Of a DNA stretch of 64,000 nt, positions 1-11,251 are shown piece by piece. The notes beneath the pieces are model-generated. The model made no database searches, was not told the origin of the DNA, and saw only the letters and a list, made by a program, of their open reading frames with translations. Numbering within the stretch: the first letter of the stretch is position 1; each line of letters begins with the position of its first letter. A program made the position numbers and the translations under genes. Origin of the DNA: Eumeta japonica (lineage: Eukaryota; Arthropoda; Insecta; Lepidoptera; Psychidae); contig BGZK01000103.1 in the NCBI GenBank assembly GCA_005406025.1, forward strand, positions 186,001 to 250,000, given 5' to 3'.

Positions 1-179
1 ATATAATTTTTACATGAATTTCTTAACACTCTATTATTCAGACTTGCAAGTTTGGATTTGCATCATCAAATCTTTCTCTTCACAAATTGATAATGAAATC
101 TATCTGGTCATGCAATATCAGTGGTGGAATCACTGCGGTAGTCAAATACTAACAAAGTGCATCACTTTCAACAGAAAAA

Positions 180-237
180 TAAAATTTACAATATAACCTC
201 GAGCACTATGGTGCTCGAGGTTATATTGTAAATTTTA
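180..237. repeat. Long perfect inverted repeat (hairpin) in NAA10 intron 1
   Basis: Two perfectly complementary 27-base arms (180-206 and 211-237) flank a 4-base loop. The centre is GC-rich (CTCGAGCAC) and the outside is AT-rich. On the NAA10 transcript this would fold into an uninterrupted stem. It may be a MITE end, a recent foldback, or an intronic hairpin RNA; the sequence alone does not decide. Confidence 0.8.
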
Positions 238-324
238 ACATGAATGGATTCTATACAAAAACATATTTTAAAGACCATCTGCTAAATGTTAATAAAATAA
301 CAAATGGCAAGAACAAAATAGTTA

Positions 325-1425
<1,101 letters not shown>

Positions 1426-1736
1426 TTATTCTTTTCTCAACTTGCGTATTTTATGCGGTTGCTTTGTCTCTGAAACTGGAGGGGTTTCTGACATGCCCCC
1501 CAAGAGCTCTCGAACAAAACGGAACTTGGATAAGCAACACTTCCAAACAATGTACCAACCTAGAACAAAGAATAAAGTTCATGTCAAAGTATTAAATTGA
1601 AACTTATTACAAAATGATACGTGTAAAATTACAAAATAACACACTATTAAAAAAACTACTTACAAATCAGTACAAACAAGCAAACTAGAAATATACTACA
1701 AACGAAGGTTATAACAGCTAATATCACTTCTTTCAT
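1426..1736 (-). CDS. SMIM13: Small integral membrane protein 13-like (two exons, 68 aa)
   Basis: Exon 1 is 1664-1736 (ATG at 1734-1736, ends in phase 1 at a GTAAGT donor). Exon 2 is 1426-1559 (acceptor TTCTAG, stop TAA at 1426-1428). The joined frame is 207 bases. Residues 5-24 form one hydrophobic helix (VILAVITFVCSIFLVCLFVL), followed by the motif CWYIVWKCCLSKFRFVREL. Vertebrate SMIM13 has the matching GWYFVWHLFLSKFKFLREL directly after its single membrane helix. The tail is short and basic (PHKIRKLRKE), with a counterpart basic PHRIRSAR stretch in the vertebrate protein. The vertebrate protein is around 90 residues, so this one is shorter at the C terminus. Molecular function is not known. 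The protein is too short for ordinary ORF scans, because the motif lies across an intron. The phase match and preserved motif make the call strong. Confidence 0.88.
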
Positions 1737-3599
1737 AATTAAGAAGAAAGGTTAATAATTATGAACACAAAAGAAGCACATTTACCACACCTAAAATATA
1801 CTAAAGCAATAATAGAAAGTTAATGAGTACTGTCATAAGTTAATTTTCTTGCGTGTGATCACGAGAGCTCCGCATGTACATAAGACAAAAACACTCATTA
1901 CTTTGACGCCATTTTGTGTTATTTTTAATTCAAATGATCATGCTGTTTAATAAAAAAAATACAGTAATTTACATACCTAACTTATTGATCTTTTAATCCT
2001 AAATTATTCGTCTAAATTTGTGCCTTTAAATTTACTAATATATGAAATTTTCATGTAATGAAATTGACAGCCGTACTTTTTTTATCGTGCGTTCAATTTA
2101 ATTTTCTTCGTATGTATATAGGAGTTGAGTGTTTAAATTAGATATATGCAATAACACGGAACAGTAACATTTAGAGTAATAGACCATCATATAGTAACAA
2201 TTATTAAAGATTATTTGTAATTAAAAAAATATAATGTTTGTTTTTATGCATTGAAAGAATGGAACATAAAGGTAAAATTAATTTATATTATATAAATTAA
2301 CAACTAATTTTAAAATTACTAGAAAATATAGTTGTGATATTAAAAAGACAATTATATATTATTAAAAATACGAAACTAATAATATATACAAATTTTTGTA
2401 TTTAAGCACTTTAACATTATTATAATATGTTTTATATATACTCAACAAGGTTTTTTTTTTAAACAAAAAATGCATGAAAATACAATAATTATTTTACCAA
2501 TCAACTATCGCGCAATACTTGATTACATTTTATTAGACTGAGATATGGACAATCCGATACGTGTAAAAACAAATAAATTTTCATTATTTATTACAGGCAA
2601 TCAATTTGGAGAATATTTGATAAATAAATTATTTGTTTATAAAAATTAATTATCTCGAGATATAACTAATTCTATATAATATCATTACATATCATTTTAC
2701 CCTTTGCACTTAATTTTAAGGATTGTTTTGACACCTGATTGGAATAATTTGGAAAATATTTTGATTAACTTCCAATAGATATAGTTATGCACTGCTACCA
2801 AAAAAGGGGCATTTTATAGAAATCTGTATAGCTGTCATGTAAAATCGTTTAGTTGAGTAACTTGTTGATCGAAATTCATATTTTTTTTAAGTTGAATAAA
2901 TTGGAGGGGCTTAAAAATTCCAATTTACAAATATCTTTATTTTTCATGTTATATTTAAAGCCTGAAATACGTCATTATATTATGAATTTATTCCTGATTT
3001 AGAAGGCAGTTTTTTGCAAGAATAATAAACAAGAAACTTATGGGTAGCTCTTTTCAAGTTAAATTATGTACTATTACGATAAAAACAGTATCATCATATA
3101 CAAAAACGACCCGATAAGAAGTTGAGCTGGTTATGTTTATGAACAGTTATGTTCTAAATCACATAAATGTTTATAATACATTTTTATATCCAGTAATTAC
3201 TTACAGATAATCTAAAATTTATTGAAAATAAATTTATGATGTCACATCATAAATATGAATGATGTGTCATCTGCAAATATCTATAACATAGTTAGAGAAG
3301 TCATTAATATATACTAAAAACAAAACAAACAAACAGAAACGAACCTAAGATTTATCCCTGTGGAACACAGATGCAAACAGTTTCTTGCTATTGACATCAA
3401 CTCTCTAAACTTTGTTACATAAGTAGAAAGTAGTCTGAACCGCTGTCGTTTACAATTTTTTTATTTATTTATAATATAACTACAATTAAGCTTGGCTAGG
3501 TTCACTTAATAAAACTTAAGAGAATTGAAATGATATTAAAGTAGTTAAACGTACAATTCAGTCCAAATACATCAATCATAAGATAATCATTATTAATTC
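1737..3599. other. AT-rich intergenic sequence, no gene recognised
   Basis: This stretch holds the promoter side of the SMIM13-like gene and then about 1.8 kb of AT-rich sequence. It has no convincing open frame, RNA gene or repeat array. A local inverted similarity (ATGATGTCACATCAT-like) occurs near 3237-3265. Confidence 0.4.
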
Positions 3600-4640
3600 T
3601 AATATTTTTTTTTTTGTATTTCTGCCCGTGCGAAAGGCAAGGAGGGGCCAAAATCCATTATGGACAGTCCGTGCGCCCGGACGCACGGGGTGTGTCCGAC
3701 CCTTACGGACTAAAAACCCCCTGAAGCATTGCGGCGCTTGCCATTAGTCCAAAGGCTGTTAAGCCCGTGGACTTTTCAGGCTTTATCTAAGCGGCCAGAA
3801 GGCACAGGGGTGCCAACGGCGCGAAGGTCAGGAACCCTTCCGGATTACCCCGACGTAATAATAACGTCCGGGTGAATGTGTTGCCCCGGGAAGAGGCAAA
3901 AATAACTAAAACTACCTATTACGTGTATAATAGATATTAAAATAGACGACGCTTGAAAAAGCGAGTAGTAGAGGGGTGGCAAAAAACCGCGAAAGGCGGT
4001 TATAAAGCTAACGGTTTCGGTTGAGGGCGTTATGTCCTTAAATCACTGAATTTAAAATTAAAATTCAAAAAATGACCTATAACCGTTACGTAAAGACAAC
4101 GTAAACTAACTGAATTTAATTCCGAATCGATTAACCATCACTAACAGAGTTTGACCGCTAACCGTGACGCTGAGCGAAGCCCGTTCCCAAAGGTCCGCTG
4201 CTGGTCAACATGCCGTCGCACTCACGCAGTTAATGGAAAAACCACTTACGCGCGTAAAAACACGCGAAATAACTAAAACAGCAATCGGCATCGGAGTGTG
4301 AAAGCTACTGGAGCGCACCCTAGGCGCAGAAATCGTGTGCGGGCTCGGCGTGCAGACGGCAGGGTAGCCGGAGCTTCTCGCCGGGACGGACGCCCGTGGC
4401 TTAACTGCCGCCGCACGACTTACACTGCGCGGCACCCCACACACTCGTACACGCGCGGAGCCCGACACTACGGAACGCGGCTCGAAGGAACACAGCCACG
4501 CAGTAACACACTAAACTAAACGGGTGGTCTAGGGACTGAACCGAAGACGACCGATCGCAACGGAGGAACAACTGGAACTGAGGAGGAACAACCGGAACTG
4601 AGGAATAACCGGAACTGAGGAACAACCGGAACTGAATTCT
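3600..4640. repeat. GC-rich dispersed repeat insertion of unclear class
   Basis: The sequence changes abruptly from AT-rich flanks to a GC-rich block from about 3620 to 3900 and again from about 4140 to 4640. An AT-richer stretch lies between them. The block starts after a poly-T run and contains direct and inverted GC words (for example CCGTGCGCCCGGACGCACGG near 3670). The 70-90 codon open frames in it are on both strands, overlap each other and match nothing I know. The composition recalls untranslated regions of insect non-LTR retrotransposons, but no reverse transcriptase is visible, so the class is left open. Confidence 0.45.
4556..4636 (+). repeat. Short tandem repeat, about 17-20 bp unit
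   Basis: Four imperfect copies of a unit containing AACAACCGGAACTGAGG run head to tail at the right edge of the GC-rich insertion, immediately before the left end of the transposon. Copies differ by small insertions (GGA, AATAAC for AACAAC). This could be a minisatellite or the repetitive 3' end of a retroelement. Confidence 0.7.
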
Positions 4641-4978
4641 AATATAATTATTTTTAAACATAGTGAGTCATCAATAGGCGTGACGATAGTATGACATAAT
4701 CAAAGATTTAATTACTTTAGGGGAAAATACACATTCAAAGGATTCAAAAAACTCAATTAGTTTTTTTTTTTAAATTGAGATTAATAAGATTTTCAATAAA
4801 ATAAAAGAGTAAAATACTGCAATCGGCCATTTTGACTGAAACGCCAATCACAGCGCATGACGTCATACTTATGTAAGCTTCACTGTGTTTTGATTACCTC
4901 CTACTGATTGCTCTTTACGATTGATTTTATATTTGTTTTGTGATTTATCGACTTTACAACACGAATCTATCTATAACA

Positions 4979-6632
4979 ATGGAACCAGGCTTTGTTAAGG
5001 CAAACAGCTCAAATTTGCCCAGGATCGATTTATTGATGTTGGGCGAGTTCCTCGCAACAAATAAAGAATTTTGCTCGTCCGAATTTAGAAACGTGAAAAC
5101 CTCTTTGTAAGTATATTTTATTTGTATTTATCTTTAACACTAGATACAAATTTGACCAGTAGTAGTAATCAGATTCGTTTTAAACTCGTAGAAGTTTATT
5201 TTGTTTTACTTTCATAAGTTATTTTTACAATAAACTTGTCATTATTTTTGAGGTTAGCTCCCTTGCAGTATAGGTATATGTTTGCTATTTTAAAGGTATT
5301 ACCTAACAAAACGAGAAAATTTGTATAACTTCGAAACACCTAAATATGAGAAGTGGTGGTAGTTTTAGACTTAGGTTGACACACAAAATTTTGGCTTCTA
5401 AATAAGTCTCCATTCAAAATAAACATGTTTGATTTGACAGTATGTATGTATTTGTTCTAATTAATTTCTATTATTTCAGGTCTTCAAGACCTTCATATGG
5501 AGATGATGCAATTAGTTATGTGCAACTAAAACGGAAGGAAATATTTGCACAGTCAAATGCAAGATTTGCCCAGAGCATAAAGTCCATGCAAAACTATATG
5601 CTGTTACATTGATAGTTGATGAAGAGGAAGAAAAAGTAACATCAATTCAATGTCATGATTGTGTTGCTGCCCAGGGTGGGTGCAAACATGCCATAGCACT
5701 ACTTATGTGGGTCCATAGACGAAGCGAAGAACCTTCATGCACAGAAGTCCAATGTTACTGGCAGAAATCAAAGCTGTCAAGAGTTGGCACTACCTTGAAA
5801 TTTATATCTGCCAAAGATTTATCTAAAGGTAGCCCTATGTTGCCTTCTAACTACACAGTCCTTGAAAAATTTTTAGAGGAAAGTAAAAAGAGAAATCTTA
5901 GTAACTGCGAGCTACTAAAGTACCAACACGATTATAATGGTGATGAATTACTTAGTGTCTCAATGCACCAACTGGTTTTAAATATAAAACAGAGTGTTGT
6001 GACTTATTTTAAGTAAAGTCAATTTGACAGTTGACCTTATCAATAAGATTGAAGCTGAAACCAGGGACCAGTTCAAAATAACCTCTGGTACGAACTCAGG
6101 TATGGCAGAGTAACAGCTTCTAAAGTTTATGAAGTGAGTCGGTGCCAGACCGATGATGGGACTCTGATTTCTATCATCATGGGGGTAAGATACCAGACAC
6201 ACCAGCCATGAAACGGGTAGATATTTAGAAAATGAGGTACGAGAAATAGTTAGCAAGAAACTAGGGAAAAGTATCAAGAATTGTGGTCTCTTTATATCTC
6301 AAAAATACCCAATGTTAGCAGGTTCTCCTGATGGGTTATGTCAAGATAGTATTGTGGAGATAAAATGCCCTATAAGCAATAAAACTTATATACATTATAT
6401 AAAAAATGGAAAACCCAGCAAGAAATGCTTTGCCCAAATACAAATGCAAATGTACGTAAGTGGACTAAAAAAATGTTATTTTTGTGTTGCAGATCCCAAT
6501 TTTTCCATTAATAAAAATGTAGAAATTATATGCATAAACTTTGATGGTGAATATTTGTCAAGTTTTCTTGAAAGTATTATAACGTTTTGGAAATCCCATG
6601 TATATCCATTGTTATATAAAAGTATAGAATAG
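4979..6632 (+). pseudogene. Transposon accessory protein: SWIM zinc finger plus YqaJ-type nuclease, frameshifted
   Basis: Exon 1 (4979-5106, starts MEPGFVKANSSNLPRIDLL) joins in phase at 5480 through GTAAGT and TTTCAG sites. The reading then breaks: one frameshift lies at about 5520-5560, and further ones at about 6000-6100, 6185 and 6215. In the pieces one can read a SWIM finger (CHDC...GGCKH, 5651-5691), the segment YGRVTASKVYEVSRCQTDDG (about 6100-6155), and a YqaJ/lambda-exonuclease-like core with SPDG and the EIKCP catalytic motif (6325-6375), then AQIQMQMYVSG. The family is predicted to be an exonuclease-like helper of ISL2EU transposition; its exact role is not established. An AATAAA lies at 6635-6640. 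At least four frame breaks make it a pseudogene. Confidence 0.8.
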
Positions 6633-6663
6633 AAAATAAAAATGCAGAAATTTAATCATTGTT

Positions 6664-8771
6664 TTATTTAATAAGAGAATCTTGTATATTAATCAAACCA
6701 CAGGCTATAGTTATCACATCGTCAAGAACTTTAACCAAACTTAAGTTAAGACATGCATGTGGTTTTAACATGTTGAATTCACGTAATCGACGTATTACCC
6801 GCTCAACATGAATACGTAAGCTAGCTATTTGTTTAGTTTCTTTGGCTTCAGATTTTGTTAACTTGGCTCCAGATACAACACTTGGAGGCCGTACTAATAG
6901 CACACCCATTTTACGTAAATACACTTCCACATGTTTAAATCCTCTATCTGCCATAATGCATATATTAGGTTGCAAACATTTTGAGAAATCTGAAGTTTCC
7001 ACAATGCATGTGTCTGTTATTCGGCCTCCATAACCATTTGAAATATAATTGATTAAACCATTAGGGGTACAAGATATGAGGTACTTAATTGTGTTGGCTT
7101 TCTTGTAATCAGACCAGGAAAGAGCTTGATTTAAGGCCTTTGATGGCTTTTGTACTTCAATTTCTAAACAGTCTATTATACAAGTCACCTTATGATATTT
7201 ATGCCTAAAAGCCATAGGTAATTTCTTTTTTATCAACTCTTTATCTAATGATACAATAAAAGGACGCATTACACTTGCTATAATAGGTACATTTTTAAAG
7301 AAAATTTTGCTTGGATAAGATCTATCAATGCCGAAGTCATCAGCAAGTTCACGGAATGAATTGTTTAACCTAATTTTTTTTAGACATAGTAAAATATGGT
7401 TAAACGGTATACCTGTCTGTTCTTGAATCAAGTTAACTAAATAATAACAATTTAAAGGAATACCAATATAAGAACGGGGCTCTTTTAATTTTCTTCAAAG
7501 TGCACTCTAAAGCTTTTAAATCGTCTCTCCTTTGTCATCCTCTAGCATCTCGCTACAGTCAGATGTAGACTCCATTTGAAGAGATTTTATGGATGATGAC
7601 TGCTCATCAGAGTGAGTATAAGAAGTATCACTGTCTGATTGTTCTATTTGTTTGACTATTTTACTCAAAACATTTATACTTGGTCTTGATGGGTTACTAT
7701 TGACATCATGCTTGATTTTAAATGGTGATGTAGAAACAGAATGTAGACACGGCTTCAATGGTGATGTCATCTGATTTACCAAATTAACTTTTGTTTGGTT
7801 AGCTTTACTTCTAAATGTTTTACATATGTGTACTTGAATTGCTTTATCCAACATTCTTGGTGGTAATTGGGGAACTTCTTCAACAATCTGCTGAACTGTA
7901 AAACAAATGTTTTGTTATTTAAGTGCAAATGTTATAATTATGAACACAAATAGAAAATTACAAGGTTAAAAAAAATCTATGTAGTTTTATTGCCAGTATC
8001 ACTGAATGAATCTCAAACATAGATCATTTCTTGAGATTTGTACAAAGGGATGCCGCTATATAAGATAATCTGTAATACGGGCCCTAGTATACCAACAATG
8101 TATGCAATAATACTGAATTAACATTCAAATAAATAAGTTAGTAAACTATACCTGAACTACAAGATGCAATTTCTTTTGAACTTGATGGCTCTTTAACTAT
8201 AGTACTTTCTTCAAATTGCTTTTCACACTCTTCAAGAATCATCATCCTTCGTTTTTTAACTACATAGGGTCGCTCTGTTCTGTTAGATGTTTGTGTTTTC
8301 CTGTCTGGTTGGCAAGTAAATTTTGTGGGCATACATCCTGTTTTCATACGGACTTGTGATACCGACCCCATGACATGGTATTCCATATAATTTTCCATAT
8401 CATTTGGCAACTGAAAAATGCAAAGGTAACAATTAAAATTGATAATAAGAACTATAATCAAGACTAACACAAACATAACCTCAATAAATAACTAGTTATT
8501 CCATAGCATCTACATTTCAACTATTTCACGTCAAACACACATTAAGTTAAAAATCTATCAATACATGATAACATACTCACATCAAAGTGATCTTCACAGA
8601 AATAAAGTGGCGAGTTTGTCTTTACATCGTTCGGGTTTCGCCGTGCAAGCTTTAACCATTTATCTCTTATTATTTTCTTGTATGGGACATGTACAAATAC
8701 CTTTTTGGGTGTCGTTATTGATGTATTTTGCACTGAGGTACTGCACACCACTTATAAACTTTAGAATTCAT
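6664..8771 (-). pseudogene. THAP-domain DDE transposase of the ISL2EU-type element, frameshifted
   Basis: Three exons: 8581-8771 (ATG at 8769-8771), 8152-8410 and 6664-7895, joined by consensus splice sites. Exon 1 carries a THAP zinc finger (WCAVPQC ... FVHVP ... CEDHF). Its length of 191 bases is one short of the frame needed, and the frame changes near 8729 in an A-run, so a one-base loss is likely. Exon 2 continues LPNDMENYMEYHVMGSVSQ. Exon 3 has a Ser-rich linker and, after two further frame changes near 7470 and 7530, a helix-turn-helix (SFRELADDFGIDRSYPSK). A complete DDE_4-type core follows, with D in CIIDCLE, D in IMADRGF and E in HVERVIRRLREF. The 255-codon catalytic block (6664-7431) is still open. 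The transposase would bind the transposon ends and cut and join DNA. Confidence 0.85.
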
Positions 8772-9030
8772 TATTAATATAAGAAATACGCAACGTTCGT
8801 TTACTTTGCTGTCTAGCTGTGCGTAAACAAATTTGACGTTTACGTAAGTATGACGTCACACACGACGCCATGACACGGCGAGCTGTTTTCGCGCAATATT
8901 TAAAATGATTATAAAATGGCTTTAAACTTCCAAAACTTTAGTTTATTACCGAAATAAAGGTTTTGTTGTAAACAGTAGATGTATCCGCATTACGGAAGAG
9001 GATTTCAAAATCTTTCGTCATGCCTATTAT

Positions 9031-9645
9031 GGATAATTTAAAAAAAAAAGTATAATTTGATAAAAAATAAAATATTTGTCAATGATATATGAGACAATAA
9101 TAAGTAATATATTGTTTATTGAAAATATTATAAGACATGTAACGTTATGTGTATCGTGACATTATTGATGTATATCATCTTTCCTCAAGCTTTTCTGTAA
9201 TCTGTGTTATGTATAGAAATAGGAAAAGTGCACACTACTTGATTTGACCAATCAGCGCGCGCGGTACTAGAGTTGGCCGTAGAGAGCTTTTTTGTATAAC
9301 GAACTAAAGCTTAAAATTAACGCAGATTGAAATGTTTCGACAACTAACAGTGGTACGTACTGTTATTGATCCAATTTTTTGACGGTTTTTAAATATTCAC
9401 ACATCACACATGTATGTATCATATTTTAGTTATCATAAATCTGTTTTCTCCGCTCTCCCCAAAATCGAACAAAAATAATTGTCTTCAATGAAAAATAGCA
9501 TTACTCCTAGTGTCAAACAAATAAAATACAATTTTCATTAAAATGAATTATTCTTCGTTACGAAAAACCAATTCAAATAATACCTGAATCATTTTTTTTA
9601 GGATATAATGTTAATGTTGCTTATCACCAAATTAAGATATCAAAT
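9031..9645. other. AT-rich spacer with one GC-rich promoter-like patch
   Basis: Mostly featureless. A small patch at 9241-9300 contains CCAATCAGCGCGCGCGG and is followed by an ATG at 9332. The seven codons after the ATG run directly into a GTACGT donor. No matching downstream exon could be found, so no gene is called. Confidence 0.35.
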
Positions 9646-10440
9646 ACCAGGTCGTTTCCGACATCATGTTCGTCCGTCCATCCGCCCGTCAGCCCGTTCG
9701 TCCGTCCGTCCGTCCGTCCGTTCGTCAGTACGTCACGGGCATTTTACTCAAAAGCTATAATATGTATATTAATGAAATTTGGAGTATAGGTGTTTGGAAA
9801 ACGCCGATCTTGTATAGGATTGGTACTTGAATAACAAAAATAAATATTTCTAGGGGGTTGAGGCACTTCAAACATGTAACAGAACATGAAAAATATTTTT
9901 TTCAGCAAATATCAACGTATGGCATTTATTTTGATATGGTTTTTTTTTTAATATTTTAAGATTTTTAAGCGTTGTTTTTTGATTAAGTAAGTATTTTTGG
10001 TAATTATTGCTTCAAAAGTAGTAGAAATTGTGTCCTCCTCCCCTTTGTTTTTAAATCGTACTTCTGAAATACATGCAGAAAGAAAATACAAAGGTAACTC
10101 TTAGTAATAAATACTTTCACCGAAAATATTTTGAATATAGTCAGATACACTGTTTTTGAGTTATGCCAAAAAACTGCGTTTCTCAACAAAAAGATGTGAG
10201 TACCGTGAAGATAGGCTCTTTTACTGGTGCACTTTAGTTTTCACTACTTTAAGAGTAATAGTCGACACATCTATTTGTTTCTCTAATTATAGGCGACTAA
10301 AGTATTTATACCTATTATGTGCGGGAAATATGGAAAGAAGTGTAACGACGTAGTTTTTCCATCTATGATGCATTTCTTTGTAATAACGGCTTCGGAACCC
10401 TACACTGAGCATGGTCCGACATGCTTTTGACCGATTTTTA
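9646..10440. repeat. Dispersed lepidopteran-type repeat with (TCCG)n microsatellite
   Basis: It begins with GGTCGTTTCCGACATCATG and a run of TCCG/TCCA units (about 9668-9730). It continues through an AT-rich body and ends with TTCGGAACCCTACACTGAGC followed by a GTCCGACATGC segment (about 10389-10425). The phrase cgGAACCCT recurs elsewhere in the window in other repeats. Short open frames inside it look accidental. Boundaries are approximate and the class is not determined. Confidence 0.5.
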
Positions 10441-10900
10441 TCACAGTAGCTGTTACAAAAGCTATTTACCAATTTACAGAGATGTCTCATAACAATATAA
10501 TAACCAAGAATACAAAACGTATGCCAAAATCAAGCAATCCTGCTCAATAATCTTAGCAGGTACCTATCCCATCTTCCCTATTTCGTATGACAAATACAAG
10601 ATCTTCATATACTATTCTACTGTACATGGTACTACGTGTACGCGGCATCTAATTTTATTTAAATATTGTATAGCCGGCCAGCTGCCTGATAAAACCATAA
10701 AGTATATAATAATAAATTTATTACTTAAATACTCTTTGCATTCATTGGAAATCCAAATTCAGTAAAAAACATGATTTAGACATTTAAGTCAATATGAATG
10801 TTACAGTAATTTTATTTCCACAAATTATATGGCAAATATTTAATTTTAACTTGTATACATTGTATTTCAAATTTTAACTCCATCTACATAATATACAACT

Positions 10901-11077
10901 ATGCAGTTTAAAGCTCCCGCGTTATTGTCGCACCTAATATTGGCATTTTGTTATAATTTCATTTATGTCTTTGGAGCAATTTTACTTAGCTGTGGTATTA
11001 TTTCCACTGAATCTGTTATATGTAGTCTATGGTCATTATTGTTAATAAATTTGCTAGTACCATGGAAGTGTTATTAA
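10901..11077 (+). CDS. Candidate 58-residue hydrophobic small ORF
   Basis: An ATG-started frame of 58 codons reads MQFKAPALLSHLILAFCYNF, then a hydrophobic stretch with GAILLSCGII, and a final SLWSLLLINLLVPWKCY. That would allow two membrane helices. It lies just upstream of the Myb-like gene on the same strand. There is no recognised homologue, and in AT-rich DNA hydrophobic open frames arise easily because U-rich codons are hydrophobic. The opposite strand has a competing 35-codon open stretch ending in QLSKIAPKT. Treat it as a candidate only. Confidence 0.18.
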   Translation: MQFKAPALLSHLILAFCYNFIYVFGAILLSCGIISTESVICSLWSLLLINLLVPWKCY

Positions 11078-11251
11078 TATTTTGTCTATAGAAATGTTTA
11101 GGGTCTAATACTTTTGTCTCATGTTAAAATTAAAATATATTATTGTTTCTTTAATAATTATTTTTCATTTTTGTTTAGTGTTAGTCTTATAAAAAAAAGT
11201 ATTTGTTAATGCGACGATAGACTGCTATAATTTTATATATGTCCTGAATCA

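Larger units (their letters stand above)
4672..9028. mobile_element. Decayed two-gene DNA transposon, ISL2EU type (IS5/PIF-Harbinger related)
   Basis: About 4.36 kb, bounded by inverted ends. The left AATAGGCGTGACGATAG (from 4673) matches the reverse complement of the right end, AATAGGCATGACGAAAG. A second inverted pair further in shares TGACGTCATACTTAyGTAA (4859-4877 and 8840-8860). Both ends abut an AT dinucleotide, consistent with a 2-bp target duplication. Inside are a plus-strand SWIM/YqaJ gene (4979-6632) and a minus-strand THAP/DDE transposase gene (6664-8771), which converge with only 31 bases between stop codons. The pairing of a THAP plus DDE_4 transposase with a YqaJ-family nuclease is what I remember for ISL2EU elements. 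Frameshifts in both genes mean this copy cannot move by itself. Exact ends are inferred by eye. Confidence 0.8.

Noticed and set aside
4205..4661. Three overlapping 73-87 codon ORFs in the GC-rich insertion
   Set aside because: They occur on both strands of a repetitive block and resemble no protein; GC-rich DNA has few chance stops.
9668..9730. CRISPR-like array from TCCG repeats
   Set aside because: It is a tetranucleotide microsatellite without spacers, in a eukaryotic context.
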